Assembly (NCBI GenBank): GCA_019448385.1
Contig: JAGTXO010000008.1
Span: 806,001-870,000, forward strand
Length of the DNA: 64,000 bases
Direction: 5' to 3'
Source: Diacronema lutheri
Lineage: Eukaryota > Haptophyta > Pavlovophyceae > Pavlovales > Pavlovaceae
Shown here in pieces: positions 17,132 to 30,700 of the stretch (the stretch's first letter is position 1; each line of letters opens with the position of its first letter). The notes under the pieces are model-generated. The model was not told the origin of the DNA. It saw nothing but the letters and a program-made list of their open reading frames with translations, and searched no databases. Position numbers and translations under genes: made by a program.

Positions 17132-19860
17132 TCAACGCCGGCCGCGCTTCGGCCCGCGCGCGCTGCCGCCGCCGGCACTGGCGCTGGCAGCTCCGCGGGC
17201 GGGGGTGCGGGCGCGAGAGCCGCCGCCGCCACCGCCGCCGCGCCCGCCGCCGTCGTCGCCACCGCCGTCGCCGCCGCCGCCTCCCCCGCCGTCATCGTCG
17301 TCGTCGCCGCCGCCGCCTCCGTCGCCGTCGCCGTCGCCGTCGCCCTCGCCGCCGCCGCCGTCGCCGCTGCCATCGTCGTCGTCGTCGTCGTCGCCCTCGT
17401 CGTCGCCCTCGTCGTCGCCGTCGCACTCGTCGTCGCAGTCGTCGCCCTCGCCGTGCACCATGCGCTCCTCACGCTCCCACACCTCGCCGCGCGCCCACCA
17501 GGCGAGCACGAGGGCAAAGCGCTCAGGCGTCGACGTGGTGTCGCGCCCGGCCGCGTGCGCCGCCATGTCGTGCACGTCGTAGAAGATGTTGCGCGCGGCG
17601 TTGTAGTCGCGGTGCACGGGCTTCTTGCCGCCGTTGCACGCCGGGCAGATGACGAGCGCGTGCACCGTGCGCGTGCCGCCCTTTGCCACGGGCAGGCGCG
17701 GGTTCTGCGCGAGCTCCGCGCCGCAGCGCTGCAGCCTGCCGCCCTTGGCGAGCCGCGGCATCGAGCAGTGCATCGACGTGTACGGCTCGGGCACGAAGAC
17801 GGCCGCGACGCCGCGCCGCCGCAGCTCGCGCAGCAGCCCCACCTGGAAGGCGGGCGGCGCGCCCTTGGGCTGCGCGCCCTTGTGGTCGCGCAGCCACTTG
17901 CCCACGCACACGAGCAGCCGGTCGCGCGTCACGCCGTCGACACAGTGCGCCGCGATGAGCGCCTCGGCGACGCGCGCCGCGTTGGACCGCCCGCCGCTGT
18001 CGCGCCGCCAGCGCTCCTTCCGGCGCGCCGGCGCGTCGTACACGTGCTCGGCGGCGCGCTCGCGCACCCGCGCGCTCTCGCGGTGGAAGGCGATGTATTT
18101 GCCCGCGTCGAGCACCTTGGCGCTGTGCGCCTCGCCAAGCCGCGCCTCGTCCGCCTCCACGCTGAACTCCTCGCCGCGCCCGTCGGTGCGCACGCGCCGC
18201 CGCGCCGCGTTGGTCTTGGCCGTCTCGCGCGCAAAGCCCGCGGCGCGCGCGCGCGCGCGCTGCGTGAACTGCCGCCAGACGGCCGCCCGCCCGACGTGCG
18301 CAGAGTAGGTGGTGATGTTGCCCATGTTCGGGTCGGCCGCGACGACGACCGCCGCCTCGACGTCGATCGCCCGCCGCAGCTCGGAGCCGAGCGCGACGGC
18401 GATGCGCCCGTCCGGCCGGCGCCAGCGGTGCAGGACGCCCGAGCCGCCGGCCGGCGCCTGCGCCTTCGGCACGAGGACGGTCCCGACGGCGTGCACGGCG
18501 ACGCCATCTGTCACCACCGACTTGACGGGCTGCCGGCCCGGGAGCGGCACGCGCGGCAGCGGCGCGAGGCCAACCCACGAGCGCCGCGCGTGCCACGGCA
18601 GATCGGCCGGCGGCCGCTCGCGCCCGGCGTAGTCGAAGACGCGGTTGGAGATGTCGAAGCGCGTCGCAAAGACCGCGTACCTGACGCGCACGTCCGACAT
18701 CGGCGGGGTGTTGCCGTTTGTGCCTGTCCACTTGATCGGCTCGCCATCGTGGTCGCGCAGGTCCAGCGCCTTGAGCCGCGCGCGCAGCTCCTTGCGCTCG
18801 TCATCCGAAAGCGTCACCCAGATGGCGCTCGCGGCGAGGCGCACGTTGCGCGGCACCTGCGCGCAGCGCGCGGCGCGCGAGCGCGCGGGCGCGTGACCAA
18901 CCTGGCCGCGGGGCGGCGCGCACGGCGGCGGCGCGCGCGCTTGGGCGCTCGGCGGCGGCAGCGGCAGCCACGCCTCGCGCGCACATTGTGCGTGCGCAGC
19001 GGCGCCACATTGTACCGCGGCGGCCGTCCGGTCAGCTGCGTGTGGATGTGCGCGAGCCGGCAGAGCAGCGCCTGCCCCTCGGCCACGTGCTGCAGGGTGC
19101 GGATCTGCACGAGGAAGTAGCGCGTCGTGTGCCGGTCGTAGTTCCACCTTTTCGTGGGCGTGCACTTGTAGTCGATCTTGTGGAGGACCATGTCGGGCAG
19201 GTGGCGGTCGAGCGCGGCGGGGCAGCCGACGCGCGCGCCCTCCACGTCGCCGCGCAGCAGCCGCTCGCACAGCTCGCGCACGCGCGCGTTTCGCTGCATC
19301 TCGGGCAGCGCGACGAGCGCCTCGTCGCGCTCGACTGCCGCGCGGACGACGTCGCGGAGCAGCCCGTTCACGACGCGCGATGGATGCATCAGGCACGCGG
19401 TGGACACCTGCGTCGCCTCCGCCTCGAGGATCTCCGTGAGGCCCACCGCGCAGACGGGCTGGACGCCCTCGGCCATCTCGCCGACGGCGCGCGCCGTCGC
19501 CGCCTTGGTCTGCGCGGCGGCTTGCTCGGCGGGCTTGCCTCGGGGCGCTGCACCGTACGTGCTCTCGTCCTTGTGCCAGCCGATGGCCGAGAAGATCGCA
19601 CGGACGGTTCCCTTGTCCATCGTGGTCGACGTGTGCACGCTGGTCGACGGGCCACCCGACGCCGCGCCGACGGCCTGCGCGCTCGCCACCGCAGCCTCGT
19701 CGCGCACCACCTTGTTGATGACGCGGTACGCCTGTGTCGTGAGCCTGTGCACGGCCGCCGCGATGCGCCGCAGCTCCTTCCGCGCACCGGGCTGCGCCGT
19801 CACCGCCTGCGGCCCCGCGTTGAGCGTCGAGCGCTTGACCACGAAGCCCGGGAGCACGCT
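17132..19860 (-). other. Fanzor (eukaryotic TnpB-like RuvC nuclease) module
   Basis: About 865 residues spanning the 128-bp intron. The N-terminal helical part reads RKELRRIAAAVHRLTTQAYR in exon 2. Across the splice, TGRPPRYNVAPLRTHN|VPRNVRLAASAIW is continuous. RuvC-I: VVVAADPNMGNITTYS (catalytic D near 18333). RuvC-II: VAAVFVPEPYTSMHCS (E near 17790), with YTS matching the family TS signature. A zinc-knuckle-like region has MHC, QRCG and VICPACNGG, spaced more widely than usual. RuvC-III: VHRDYNAARNIFYDV (D near 17607), the hallmark D-x-NAARNI. All three acidic residues are intact. After the nuclease come an Asp/Gly tail of ~100 residues and a basic end, GPKRGRR, a possible nuclear signal. 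Fanzors are RNA-guided DNA endonucleases; activity here is inferred. Confidence 0.85.
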
Positions 19861-22800
19861 GACGCGCGTGCGCGCCGTCGCGCCGCCGGCGGCGCGCGCG
19901 CTCGGCGCAGCGGGCTCGTCCACGCGCGCGCGCTCGACGCCGCGCGCGCGGGGAACGCTCGGCGCGCGCGCGCCCGCGGCGTCGCGCGCGCTCGCGGCGG
20001 CACCCGCCGCGGCGCGCTTGCCCGCGGCGCCCGACTCGCCGTGCGCGCGAAGCGGCGCCGACGCCAATGCCGACGCCGCGCCCGCGCCGCCGCTGCCGCT
20101 GCCCGATACGCCCGCGCGCCGCTTCTGCTCGTCGCGCGTCTTGCGGAACTGGGCGACGAGGTCGCTGCTCACGTTGGCCTCAGGCTCCCACGTGTCGGCG
20201 CTCTCGTCGTAGCCCCGCCACCTGATCCGGAACTGGAACGTCACCTTCTTGCCCGCCTTGCGGCGCTCGTCGACGACCGCCTCGACCTCGTACGTGCGCG
20301 CCTCCTCGTCGACGCTCGCGCCCGCCGCGCTCGCGCCCGTGTCCGGCCACCCAGCGACCGTGCCGCCCAGCCTCTCGGCGGCCGCGCGCAGCTGCCGCTC
20401 GCGCTGGGCGGCCGCGGCGCCTCGCGCGACCAGCGCGGGCAGCATGCCCGCGCCGCCCGCGAGGCCGTGCGCGCCGACGCTGGCGGTCATCAGCGCGTCG
20501 AGGCACGCGAACGTTGCGAGCGCACGCGCGCCATCGTCGCCGCCGCGCGGCTGCGAGCGCACGACGGGCGATGGCCGCGGCTCCCCCTCGGCCGCGAGCA
20601 GCGGCCAGATCGCACTGGCCAGCGCGACGGCATGCGCGCCGACCGCGACGGCCACGTCCGCGTCGAGCGGCGCAAAGTCGTAGCGCACGAGCGCGGCCGG
20701 GCGCGAGTCGTCCGTCGGCCGGTCGGCGACGAGCAGCCCGACCGGGCGCGGCGGCTCGCCGGACGGCGCGGCGACGGGCACGCAGAGGAGCACGACGAGC
20801 AGGCGCGGCGTGCCGCCGAGCAGCGCGCGCGCGGCATCCGCCCCGTCGGCTCCGCCGCGCGCGGCCGCGGCGAGCAGCTCGGCCGCGCGCGTCGGGCCCA
20901 GCGCCGTGCGCGCGTCCTTGCGCGCGCGTGCGCGGGCCGTGTACGCGGCGCAGGCGTCGTCGAGCACCGCCGCGCTGGGCGCGGTGCCAGTCGTCGCCCA
21001 CGCGCGCAGCGCGTCGCGCACCCGCGTGACGATCGCCTGGTCGACCGCCGCCTCGCCGGCAGCGTGCGCCGGCGCGCACGCCGGCGGTGCGGCGGCAGGC
21101 GCGAGCGCGGGCGCGCCGTCGGCGCCGTCAACGCCGACGGCGCCGTCGGCGCGCCGCCACGCGAGCTTCGCCTCGATCTGCTGCCGGACGGCGTGGCAGT
21201 GCCGGTCGATGCCGCGCGCGTCGTCGAGCGCGGCCAGCGCGTCCTCAGCGGCGGGACGGCCGCTCGCGTCCGCGACGGCCTGCAGGCAGAGCAGCGCGGC
21301 CGCACGCGCGTTGCACGCGCTCTGCGGCTCGGGCGCGAGCGCGAGCTCGAGCTCGAGCGGCGACGCGCCTCGCGCCGCGGCGATCGCGTCCATCAGCACG
21401 TCCAACCGCTGCACCAGCGCCCTGTGCGCGTCGCGCGGCGCGCCCGTCGACGGCGCGCGCGAGCGCGTCGCCAGGAGCCCGAGCGCGCGCGCCGGCGCGC
21501 CCGCCGGCGTGTGCAGCACGAGCAGCGCCGCGCCCGCCAAGCTCGCGTTGCGCGTGACGAGCGCGAAGATGCGCGTCGCCTCGTGCGCGCCCACCGACGC
21601 CCAGATCGCAGCGCGATCGGCGTCCGTCTGCGCGTCGCACAGGTCGCGCACGTCGTCCGGCGCGAGCAGCGCGCCGCCGCCGGCGGAGCGCGCGACGATC
21701 GCCCGCGCCTCCGCCACGAAGACGGCCTGCGGCAGGTCGGCGTGGCGCGCGTCGACGATGGCGCGCGTCGCGTGCACGCCGAGCTCCACGCCGCGGTAGA
21801 AGGCGCGCGCGTTGGCCGCGCGCGCGTGCGCCGGCCGTCCGTCCGCGTTGCGCCTCGCGCGCGCCTGCTTGCTCGTGCGCGCGAGGCCGTCGCGTGGCGG
21901 TGGCGGCAGCGTGGCGAGGAAGCGCGCGGCGGGCGGCGGCGCGCGCACGCCGCGCTGCCGCCGTGCGATGGCCGCGAGCCGCCGGCCCGCCGCGCTGCCG
22001 CCCGCGCCGACGTGCTGCCGGCGGCCGAGCGCCGCCGGTGGCGGCGGCGGCGGCGGCGCGGCGGCGGGCGGCGGCGCGACGGCGGGCGGCGGCGCGGCGG
22101 CGGGCGGCGGCGCGGCGGTGGGCGGCGGCGCGGCGGCGGGCGGCAGCGGCGGCGGCGCGGCGGCGACGGCAGCACCAGTCGGCTTGTCCGCCCACGCACC
22201 CGAGACGCTGTCCCAGGCCTTGCCCGGTGGCGCGCGCCCACGCGGCCGCGGGTGGCGGGCTCGAGCGGCGGGGGGCGGGCGGCCGGCGCGCCAGTCGAAG
22301 ACAGGTGCAACCGTGGCGGCAGGCGCCGAGTGCAGCGCGTCGGTCACAGAGCGCGTGGTGCGCGCGGCGACCGTGGCGCGCATGGCGGGCGGGCGGTGAG
22401 CAGCGCCCGCCGGCGCGCCGGCGGGCGCGGCAGCCGGCGCGCCGGCGGGCGCGGCCGCCTCGAGCCCGGCGGAGGCGCCGCGCTTGCGCTTGCGCGTGCC
22501 GCCGCGCGTGCGCCTGCGCGCGCGCCCGCCGCGCGCCCGTGCGGCCTGCGCGTCGCCAGCCGCGTCGCCGGCCGCGTCGCCGCGCCGCACGTAGACGATC
22601 GCGAACGCCTCCTCGCCGGTCCCGTCGACGCCGCCGCGCGCGCGGCGTAGGACCGACCGCCACTGCAGCCGCCGCGCGCGGCCGGGCTCGCACGCAAACC
22701 AGCGCCCACCGCGCCTGACGACGGCCACAAAGTCGTCGTCGCGCCGCCCGCGCCGGCGCGTGCGCAGCAGCACGCACTGCACGTCGAGCCAGCCCTCGTG

Positions 22801-25800
22801 CCAGTCGGCCGTGCTGGGGGCGACGCGAATCGACTGCGGGAGCTCGACGCCAAAGCCGGCGAGGCGCACGATGTGCGCGACGATGACGCTCGAAATGGCG
22901 GGGGCGCTCGACGGGTCGTCCGCTGCAGCGAGCACCGCCTCGCCCCAGTGCTCACGCGTGACGCAATCCGCGTCCTCGACGTGCACGTGCGCCACGCTCG
23001 CGCCGAGCTGGTGCAGCAACGCGCAGATGTCGGCGTCGACCGTCCTCTCCTCCTCGGCCGCCTCGGCCGTGCCGCGGGCGGCGGCGTCGCCCGCCGGCTG
23101 CCCGAGGTACGCGATCGCCCGCTCGACGGCCGCGCCCTCCGCACGCGCTACGCTGTCGATCGCCGCATTGCCGACGGGCGCGCGCAGCGCCGCGATCGCG
23201 TCTTGCAACGCCGTCGCGTCGCCCGTCGCCGCCGCCGCCGTCACCGCCGCCGCGCTCGCGGTGCCGTGCGCGACGGCGTGCAGCGCGGCGGCGCGCGCGG
23301 CGGGGATGCGCCCGTCCAGCGCGAGCACGAGCGGCGGCCCGGCCGGCGTCTGCTGCCGCCGGTGCCGCCGGCTCGCAGCCGGGTGGTCGGCGCGCGCGCG
23401 CTCGAGCCGCGCGCGCCGCTCGACGACGCGCGCCCAGAAGGCCTGCACCCTCGGCTGCGCGAATGCAAGCCAGCCGGCGCCGCGCGTCACGACGTGCACG
23501 ACGATCCGGTCCTCGTGCCTGAGGTACTGCACGTAGAGCGCTTTGCTCACGCCGAGGACGTGCATGCCGAGCTGCAGCTGATCGCGGTGCGGCTGCGGCG
23601 GCCCGTCCTCGTGCGCCGTGGCGCCCGCCTTGGTGAGCGTCTTCACCTCGACGAGGACCTGCTCGTTGTTTTCGGGGAGGATGGCGAGCCCGTCCGGCGA
23701 GAAGGCGAACGGCGCGCTCTTGTCGTGCGGGTCCGCACGCACCATCGGCAGGTTGCACACGACGGTGATGCCGTACGCGGCCGCCAGCTTGCGCAGCGCG
23801 ACGGCCTCGCCGAGGATGCCCGCGGTCGTCGCCTTGGTCCGCACCTCGCGCCGCCGCCGGTGCACGTACTCGTCGGTGAGCGTCTCGTGCGCGACGCCGG
23901 CGTTGTCGTTCACGACGTCGCCAACCTTGCTGCCCGTGACCTCCTCCCATCGCTCGTCGTGCCAGCGCGGGCTGCGCTGCGCGGGCGCGCCCGCGCCGAC
24001 GGCGTCGAGCACGCGGCGCAGCGCTGTGCCGTCGGGCGCAGCAGGCACGCGCGCGCGGTCCTGGGCCTCGCGAGCGTCGAGGACGCAGCCCGTAGTGGAA
24101 TGTTGGGGTAGGTCGAGCTTGCTCGCCTCGCCGTAGCGGCTCTCCAGCTGGCGCGGTGCGTCGGCAGGGCCGCCGTCCGTGCGCGCACCCGACGCGCCCG
24201 CCAGTGCACGGGGCGCAGCGTCCGAGGCGCCCGCCGCGCCCGCGCCGCCGCCAATCGCGCCAGCGCACGCGCGCGCCGCGACCTGCGGACGGCCAGCCGC
24301 AGGGACCTCGTCCGCTCGGCCGGCCGCTGCGTCGGCCGTCCGCTTGGCCACCTCGCGCACGTCTCCGAGCGCGAGCGTGGCTGGCGCCGTCCAGCTCCCG
24401 TTGCGTTTGTCCCAAAATTTGAGCAGCCCGCCAAGGAAGGGCGTGCCCGTCGGGCGGTCCTCGGGCACCTCCGCCAGGATCGCGTCGACGCGCAGCGCGG
24501 CCGCCACATCGCAGAACGCGCGCGCGGCGCGCGCCATCCGCTCGGCGCGCGCGCCGCCGTCGTCCGCCGCGCGGCGGATGGCGTGGCTCACGTGCGCGAC
24601 GCGGAGCGAGACGACGGCGTGCGCCGGCGCGTCGGCGCCCGTGCCGAGCGTGTGCCGCCGGATGGCCAGCTGCCCATCGCCCATGCGCGGCGGCAGCGAC
24701 GCGCACGCCGCGACGGTCGTCGTGCCGGCCGCGCTGTCGCACAGCCAGCTCGCCTCGCCGCCGCCCGCAAACTCAAAGGTCGCGAAGCCCTCGCGGCCGA
24801 AAAGCGCGACGAAGTGGTCGAGCACCGCCTTGTTGATCGCGCGCGCCGCCGGCCGCGTCGATGCGCCGCGGGCAGCGCCACCCGCCGCGCCGCGCGCATC
24901 GCTGCACGTCGCAGGGCAGGTGCAGCCGGACGCGCGCACGCCGTCCGACCGCGTCCGCGGCAGCTCGAGCTCGCGCACCTTGGGGCAGAACCAGAGCGGG
25001 TTGGACGCCTCGAGGCACAGCACGACGAGCCGCCCGTCCGTGCCGGCCAGCGCGCGCGCGTCGCGCAGCAGCTCGACGGCGAGCTCGGACGTCGCCGCGT
25101 GCACCGCCGGCTCGCCCGTCGCGCGGTCGGGCGGGAAGAGGCCGCCGCCGACGAGCGGGCTGGGGCAGCGGCCGAGCATTACGAGCAGCGGCGGCGGCGG
25201 CGTCTGCGGCGCCTGCTGCCCGACCGCAGCCGCCGTCAGCCCGGCCAGGTCGGAGCTCGTGCGGAGGGCCTTGAGCGCGACGCGCGAGCCGGTGCCCGCC
25301 TGCTCGGAAAACGTGGCGAGCATGGCGCACGTGCTCGCCCTCGCGCCGCACTGCCAGCTGACGCGCGCGAGGAGGCCTTCCAGCGTGTCGTTTTCGCGCG
25401 GCCGCGTGACCGCGTCGAGCGCCGCCGGGCCGAGCTGGAGGCTGCCGGGCGTGACGCACAGCACCGCCTCGTGGTAGGCGCGCAGCAGCTCCCTCGGCAG
25501 CTGCTCGGCGGGCGTCGCCGCCTGCTCGCCCACCCACCGTACACCGTGGCCGCCGTCGCCCGCGCCCGCGAGCCGGACCGCCGGCCCGCCCGTGATCGCC
25601 GAGGTCGGTGGCGTGCCGAGCGCGTCGACGAGCGCGCGCACGGGCGCGACACGCCTGCGCGCAGCGTCCGCGCCGACGGCGAGCGCGGCGATCTGAGCGC
25701 CCTCCCATGCGCGCTCCCTCGCGTCGTCCCGCGCGGCCGCCGGCGCGGCGCCCGGCCGCGCGCCGGGCGGCACCGCGCACGCCGCCGCGACGACCTCCGC

Positions 25801-27673
25801 GCGCGCGCCGGCGGCGTCGGGCGCGTGCAGCTGCGCGAGCGCGCCAAAGAGCGCGGCGGCCGAGCGGTAGCGGCCGTGCGCCGCGACGAGCGCGTAGAGC
25901 ACGCGCAGCGCGGCCACGCCCGCCTGGTCGGGCGCGTCGCCAGCGATGCGCCCGACCTCCCACGTGCGCGTGGGCGGCGGGCTGCCGTCGGCCGGGTCCG
26001 GACGCAGCGCCCACGCGCGCTCGACGATCGCGTTGAACACGTCGCGCGCGGCGCCCTCGTCAAACTCGGCGGCGCCCGCCGCGTGCGCGCACCACCCGTG
26101 CACGCGCGACGTGGGCGCATCCACGGCGCGCTGCACGACGAGCACCGCCGGCCGGTCGACGCAGCCGAGGCTCACCGCCGCGTGCTTGCCCTCGAGCAGC
26201 GCCGCCGCCGCAGCCTCGACCAAGGCGTCACCAGGCGCGTCGCCGACGACGACGGCACAGCCGTCGCCGTACTCGGCCTGCATCGCGGCGACGCACGACG
26301 CGACAAAGTCGCCGCCCGCGGCCGCCGCGTGTCGCGCCGCCAGCATCCGGCGCGCGATGGCAAGCCAGACGTACTCGGCCGGCGCGCGCGCGGCGCGCGC
26401 GCGAGGCGCGCCGGCCGCGCCGCGTGCGCCAGCGCGTGCGCCTCCAGCGGCCGCAACGGCCGAGGCGGCTGGAGCGGCGGTGAGCGTGCGCCGCGCGCGC
26501 TTCGCCGGCCGCGCGATGGGCGATGCACCCGCCGTCGCACCGCCCGCAGCAGCCGGTGCGGCCGCCACAGCGCCCGCCGCGACGCCACTCGTCACGACGC
26601 CCGTGGCGGGCGGCGCGGCGTCGGACGCGGCCGCCTCGACGGGCGTCGCGCAACTACCGCCAGCGGTCGCGGACGCGCCCGGCGACGCGTCGGCGAGGAG
26701 GTGGCGCAGCACGCCGCGCGCGAGCGCGACTCGCACGGCGAGCGTCAGCGCGCGCAGGCGGTCGGAAGGCGAGGCGTCGCGCTCGGCGTCGGCGGACGTG
26801 GCGGCAGCAGGCGGGGCGGCGGGCGGCGCGGCGGCGGACTGGGCGGCCGCCGGCGCAACCTCGTCGGCCTTGGCCAGCCAGACGAGCCCGGCGACTGCGA
26901 GCACGACGCTGTACGCGCCGACATCGTCACCCGCAACGCGCGCCAGCCGGGCGTGGGCGTCGGCCTCGGACACGGCGACGCGGAAGAGCACGTCGTCGCG
27001 GGCAGCTTGCTCGGCAAACTGACGCAGCTGCTTGGCCATCGTCACGCCGGCGACGCACGCCTCGCCCGCCTCTGCCTCGACCTGCTCGTCCTGGCCGATG
27101 GCGGACGCGCCGGCCTCGGCGCCAGCGTCGAGTGTCCGGCGGCGCTCGAGGGCGAAGCCACGCACACAGACGCTCTGGAGGCCGCCGAGCGCGCCCGCCT
27201 TCTCGTGCAGCGCGCACGACAGCTCGACCACCGAGTCCACGCGCGTCGCGGCGGCGCCCCCCCGCTCGCCGCGCGTGGGCGCGCGCACGACGAACACCGT
27301 GAATTGCGCGCGCTTCGCCGCGCGCGCCGACGCGCACGCGTGCTTCAGGAGCCGGCAAAGCGCGGGCCTTTGCGCCGCTGCGCCCCGCGTGCACAGCAGC
27401 AGTTGGCCGCGCTCGTCGCCCAGCTCCTGCTCGATGGCGGCCTCGAGCGCGTCGTCCGTCAAATCGCCGTGCTCCGTCGAGGCGAGCGCGCGCGCAGCCG
27501 CGAGCGCCAGCTCGCCTGCGCCCGCGCGCCGCCGGCGGCGCGCACCGGCGGGCGCGTGCGGCGCCGACGCGTGTGACGACGCCGCCGCGTCCGCGCGCGC
27601 ACACGCGGCGCGCAACGCCTCACGCGCCGAGGCGGCCGCGCGCGCCCTGGGCGCGAGCCTCAAGAACGTGCGC

Positions 27674-27757
<84 letters not shown>

Positions 27758-30700
27758 TCGCCCGCGTCGCCGGCCGGCGGCGGCGGTGGCGGCGGTGACG
27801 GCGCGGCCACGGCGGCGGCAGCAGCGGCGGCGGCGGCGGTGGCGGCGGCGGCGGCGCCCAGCGCGGGCGGCGGCGGCGTGGCGGCGGCGGTGGCGGCGGC
27901 GGTGACGCCAGCGGCGGCCTTGGCGACGCGCGTCTGCGGCGGCGCTTCGGCGCGATCGGGGCTGCCCCCGCCACGCACCGCGCTCGTGCCCGCGCAGACG
28001 CCGCCCGGCGCACGATCGCTGGCCGCGCCGGTCAGCGCGACGCGGAGGCGCTCGCCGACAGCGTACATGTCCGCCACGCTGAACGTGCGCGGCGCGGACG
28101 AGCAGCCCGCCGCGGCGAGCGCGTCGTTGAGCGCGCCCACTATCGCGAGGCCGCACGTCGCGCCACGCTGCGCCGCCTCGTCGAGCAGCCGCGCGCGGCG
28201 CACGCGCGAAATGTCGAGACCCGCCGCGTGCAGCGTGGCAGTTATCGCCGTGGCGAGCACGAGCGCCCGCCTGCAGGGCGACGCGAGCGTGTCGACGAGC
28301 ACCGCGTCGTAGCGACGCTCGCCCGCGCGCGCGACGCGCACAAGGCGCAACGCGGTGAAATGGCCGGAGGCGAGCTGCGCGCCGTCGTCACCGCCCGCGC
28401 CGCCGCGCTCGTCCGACGGGCTCCACACGCCGATGACAGCCTGCGTCGTCGCCTCGCTGCGCAGGCGGTGCAGCAGCGCGGCGCGCTCGGCGCCGTCCTG
28501 GAACACCGCGGGTTGCGCGGCGAGCGGCACGTGGCAGACATGCCCGCCGCCGGCCTGCCCGTGCACGCGTAGCACGACCTCGCAGCACGCGTCGACGGTT
28601 GAGGCGAGCATGTCGCCGCTGGCGATGCGCTCCACCTCTGCCTGCGGGAGGCCGGCGCTCGCGGCGGCGGAGGCCAGCCGGCGCGCAGCCGCGTCGCCCG
28701 CCCACGCAAGCAGCGCCGAGTTGGCGGGTTGGAGGGGAAGCTCAAGGGCGGCTGGTTCGGTGGCGGTAGCCTCGTTGGCAACGGGCACGTTGGCGGTGCG
28801 CACGTTGGCGGCGGGCGCGGCGGCGATGGCTGGTGGGGCGGAGGACACGCCCGCGGCGGCAGGCGCGGACGCGACAGCGGCAGCGGCTAGCGGGGCGGGG
28901 AAAACGCCGTCGGTGGCTGGCGCGGAGGCGAGTGCAGGAGCAACTAGTGGGGCGGGAAAATCGGCGGCAGGCGCGAAGGCGGATGCAGCAGCGGCTAGTG
29001 CGGCGGGGAAAACACCGTCGGCGGCAGGCGCGAAGGCGGATGCAGGAGCGCCCAGCGGGGCGCAGAAAACACCGTCGGCGGCAGGCGCGAAGGCGACAGC
29101 AGCAGTGGCCAGTGGAGCGGAGGCGCAGGGCCACGCGCGCGCCAGCCGTGCAAGCCCAAGCCGCGCGCGAGCGACGCACGCGCCGATGGCCGAGGCGGCG
29201 GCGCAGGCCACGACGTGGCCTGGCACCGGTGTGGCCAGCCGCTCGCGGGTGTGCACGTCGAGCCGCGCCCCACGCCAAGAGCGGCGGCGCGCTGAACGGA
29301 GGCGCGCGACCCCGATCGATCCGCCCGCGCACGCGCGCGCCGGCTCAGTGTGGCCAACGCGCGCCGCTATGCAAGGCGCGCGCGCGATAACGGCGGCTGT
29401 CGGCCGTGGCGTGCGCGTGGCGGCGCCGCGGCGACGGGCGCGGCACACGAGCCGCTCGGGCGCGCCGCCGCCGCGCGGCACGATGTCGAGCAGCACGGTC
29501 ACGCCGCGCGCGCGCGCGACCGCCGTGCACGCGAGCCGCACGGGCAGCGGCGGCCCGTCCGGGCGCGCGAGCGCCGCCACCTCGGCGTCGGTGAGGCTGT
29601 GCAGCTCGCGGCGCGCGCGCGCGAACGCGGCGATGTCCGCGCGCAGATCCGCGTCCGTGCCGAGCGCGGCACGCGCGTGCACGGGGAGCGACGCGCGCAG
29701 CGCGTGGAGCACGCCGCCGCGCGCGCCGCGCGGCGCCGGCGCGCGCTCGCGCTCAGCGCGCGCGGCGCGCGTGAGCTCGCGCACCGCGCGCGCGAGATTG
29801 CGCCGCGCGGCCGCGACGGGAGGGCTAGGTGCGCGCGCGCGCCGGTTGTAGCGCGGCCGCGCCGAGTCGAGGGGCGGCGGACGCGGTGCGTACGCCGCGG
29901 CGCGGCCCGCGCGCCAAAAGGCCGGCGGCGGGCGCAGCTCCGTCGCGTCGACCGCGGCCGCGAGCGCGCCGAGCGCGGCGTCGCTGTCGCCCGCCGCGTC
30001 GGCCGCGTCGACGAGCACGAAGAGCGCGCCGAGCGCGCGCGACGCGGCCGCCTGCGCGGCGGTGGGGCGGGCGCAGGCAGCGACGCATGCGGCCGCCATG
30101 CCGCGCGCCGCGGCGAACGCCGGTGACGTGACGGCCGCGCCGATGGCAACGGCGGCGGCGGCGACGGTCGAGGCGGCAGCGCCGGCGATGGAGGTGGCAG
30201 CGGCGGCGGCGCTTGCCATCGCGCGGCGCGCGAGACGCGAGGCGCCACCGACCGCCGCCGCCGCAGCGCGCGCTGCGCGCGCGCCGGTGGCGCGCATCGT
30301 CGCCGCGCCAGGCGCCGCCGCGCCGACGCCGCCGGCGCCCGCGCCGTCGCCGCTCTCGGCCGTGCAGGGCTCCGATGGCGAACCCGGCGTGCGCTGGCGC
30401 GTGATGCGCGCGCCGAGGCGCGCGCTCCGCGCCGCGCGGCCGGCGACGTCGAGGAAGCGCCGTGCGCGCGCCGCGCGCAGGCCACGCGCGCGCGGCGGCG
30501 CACCGACAGGCGCCGAGCGCCGCGGCGCGCACGCCGGCGCGTCGCTGTCGGGTTGCGCAGCGCGCGCGCGGGAACTCGGCGCGGCGTGTGCGGGCGGCGG
30601 GCGCGCGCCCGCGCGGCGCAGAGGCGCGAGGCGCCGGCCGCAGACGAGGCGTGTGCGCAACCAGGACGGCGAGGGCCGCAGGGCGCCGTCGACGTCGCGC

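Noticed and set aside
28830-29110. CRISPR-like array
   Set aside because: The repeats are contiguous protein-coding units without spacers, and the genome is eukaryotic. No CRISPR array is seen anywhere in the window.
18988-29851. Several long plus-strand open frames (up to ~1,200 codons) opposite the giant gene
   Set aside because: Their products are Arg/Ala/Gly-rich without motifs, while the minus strand carries ordered catalytic residues. At this GC content antisense frames stay open by chance.
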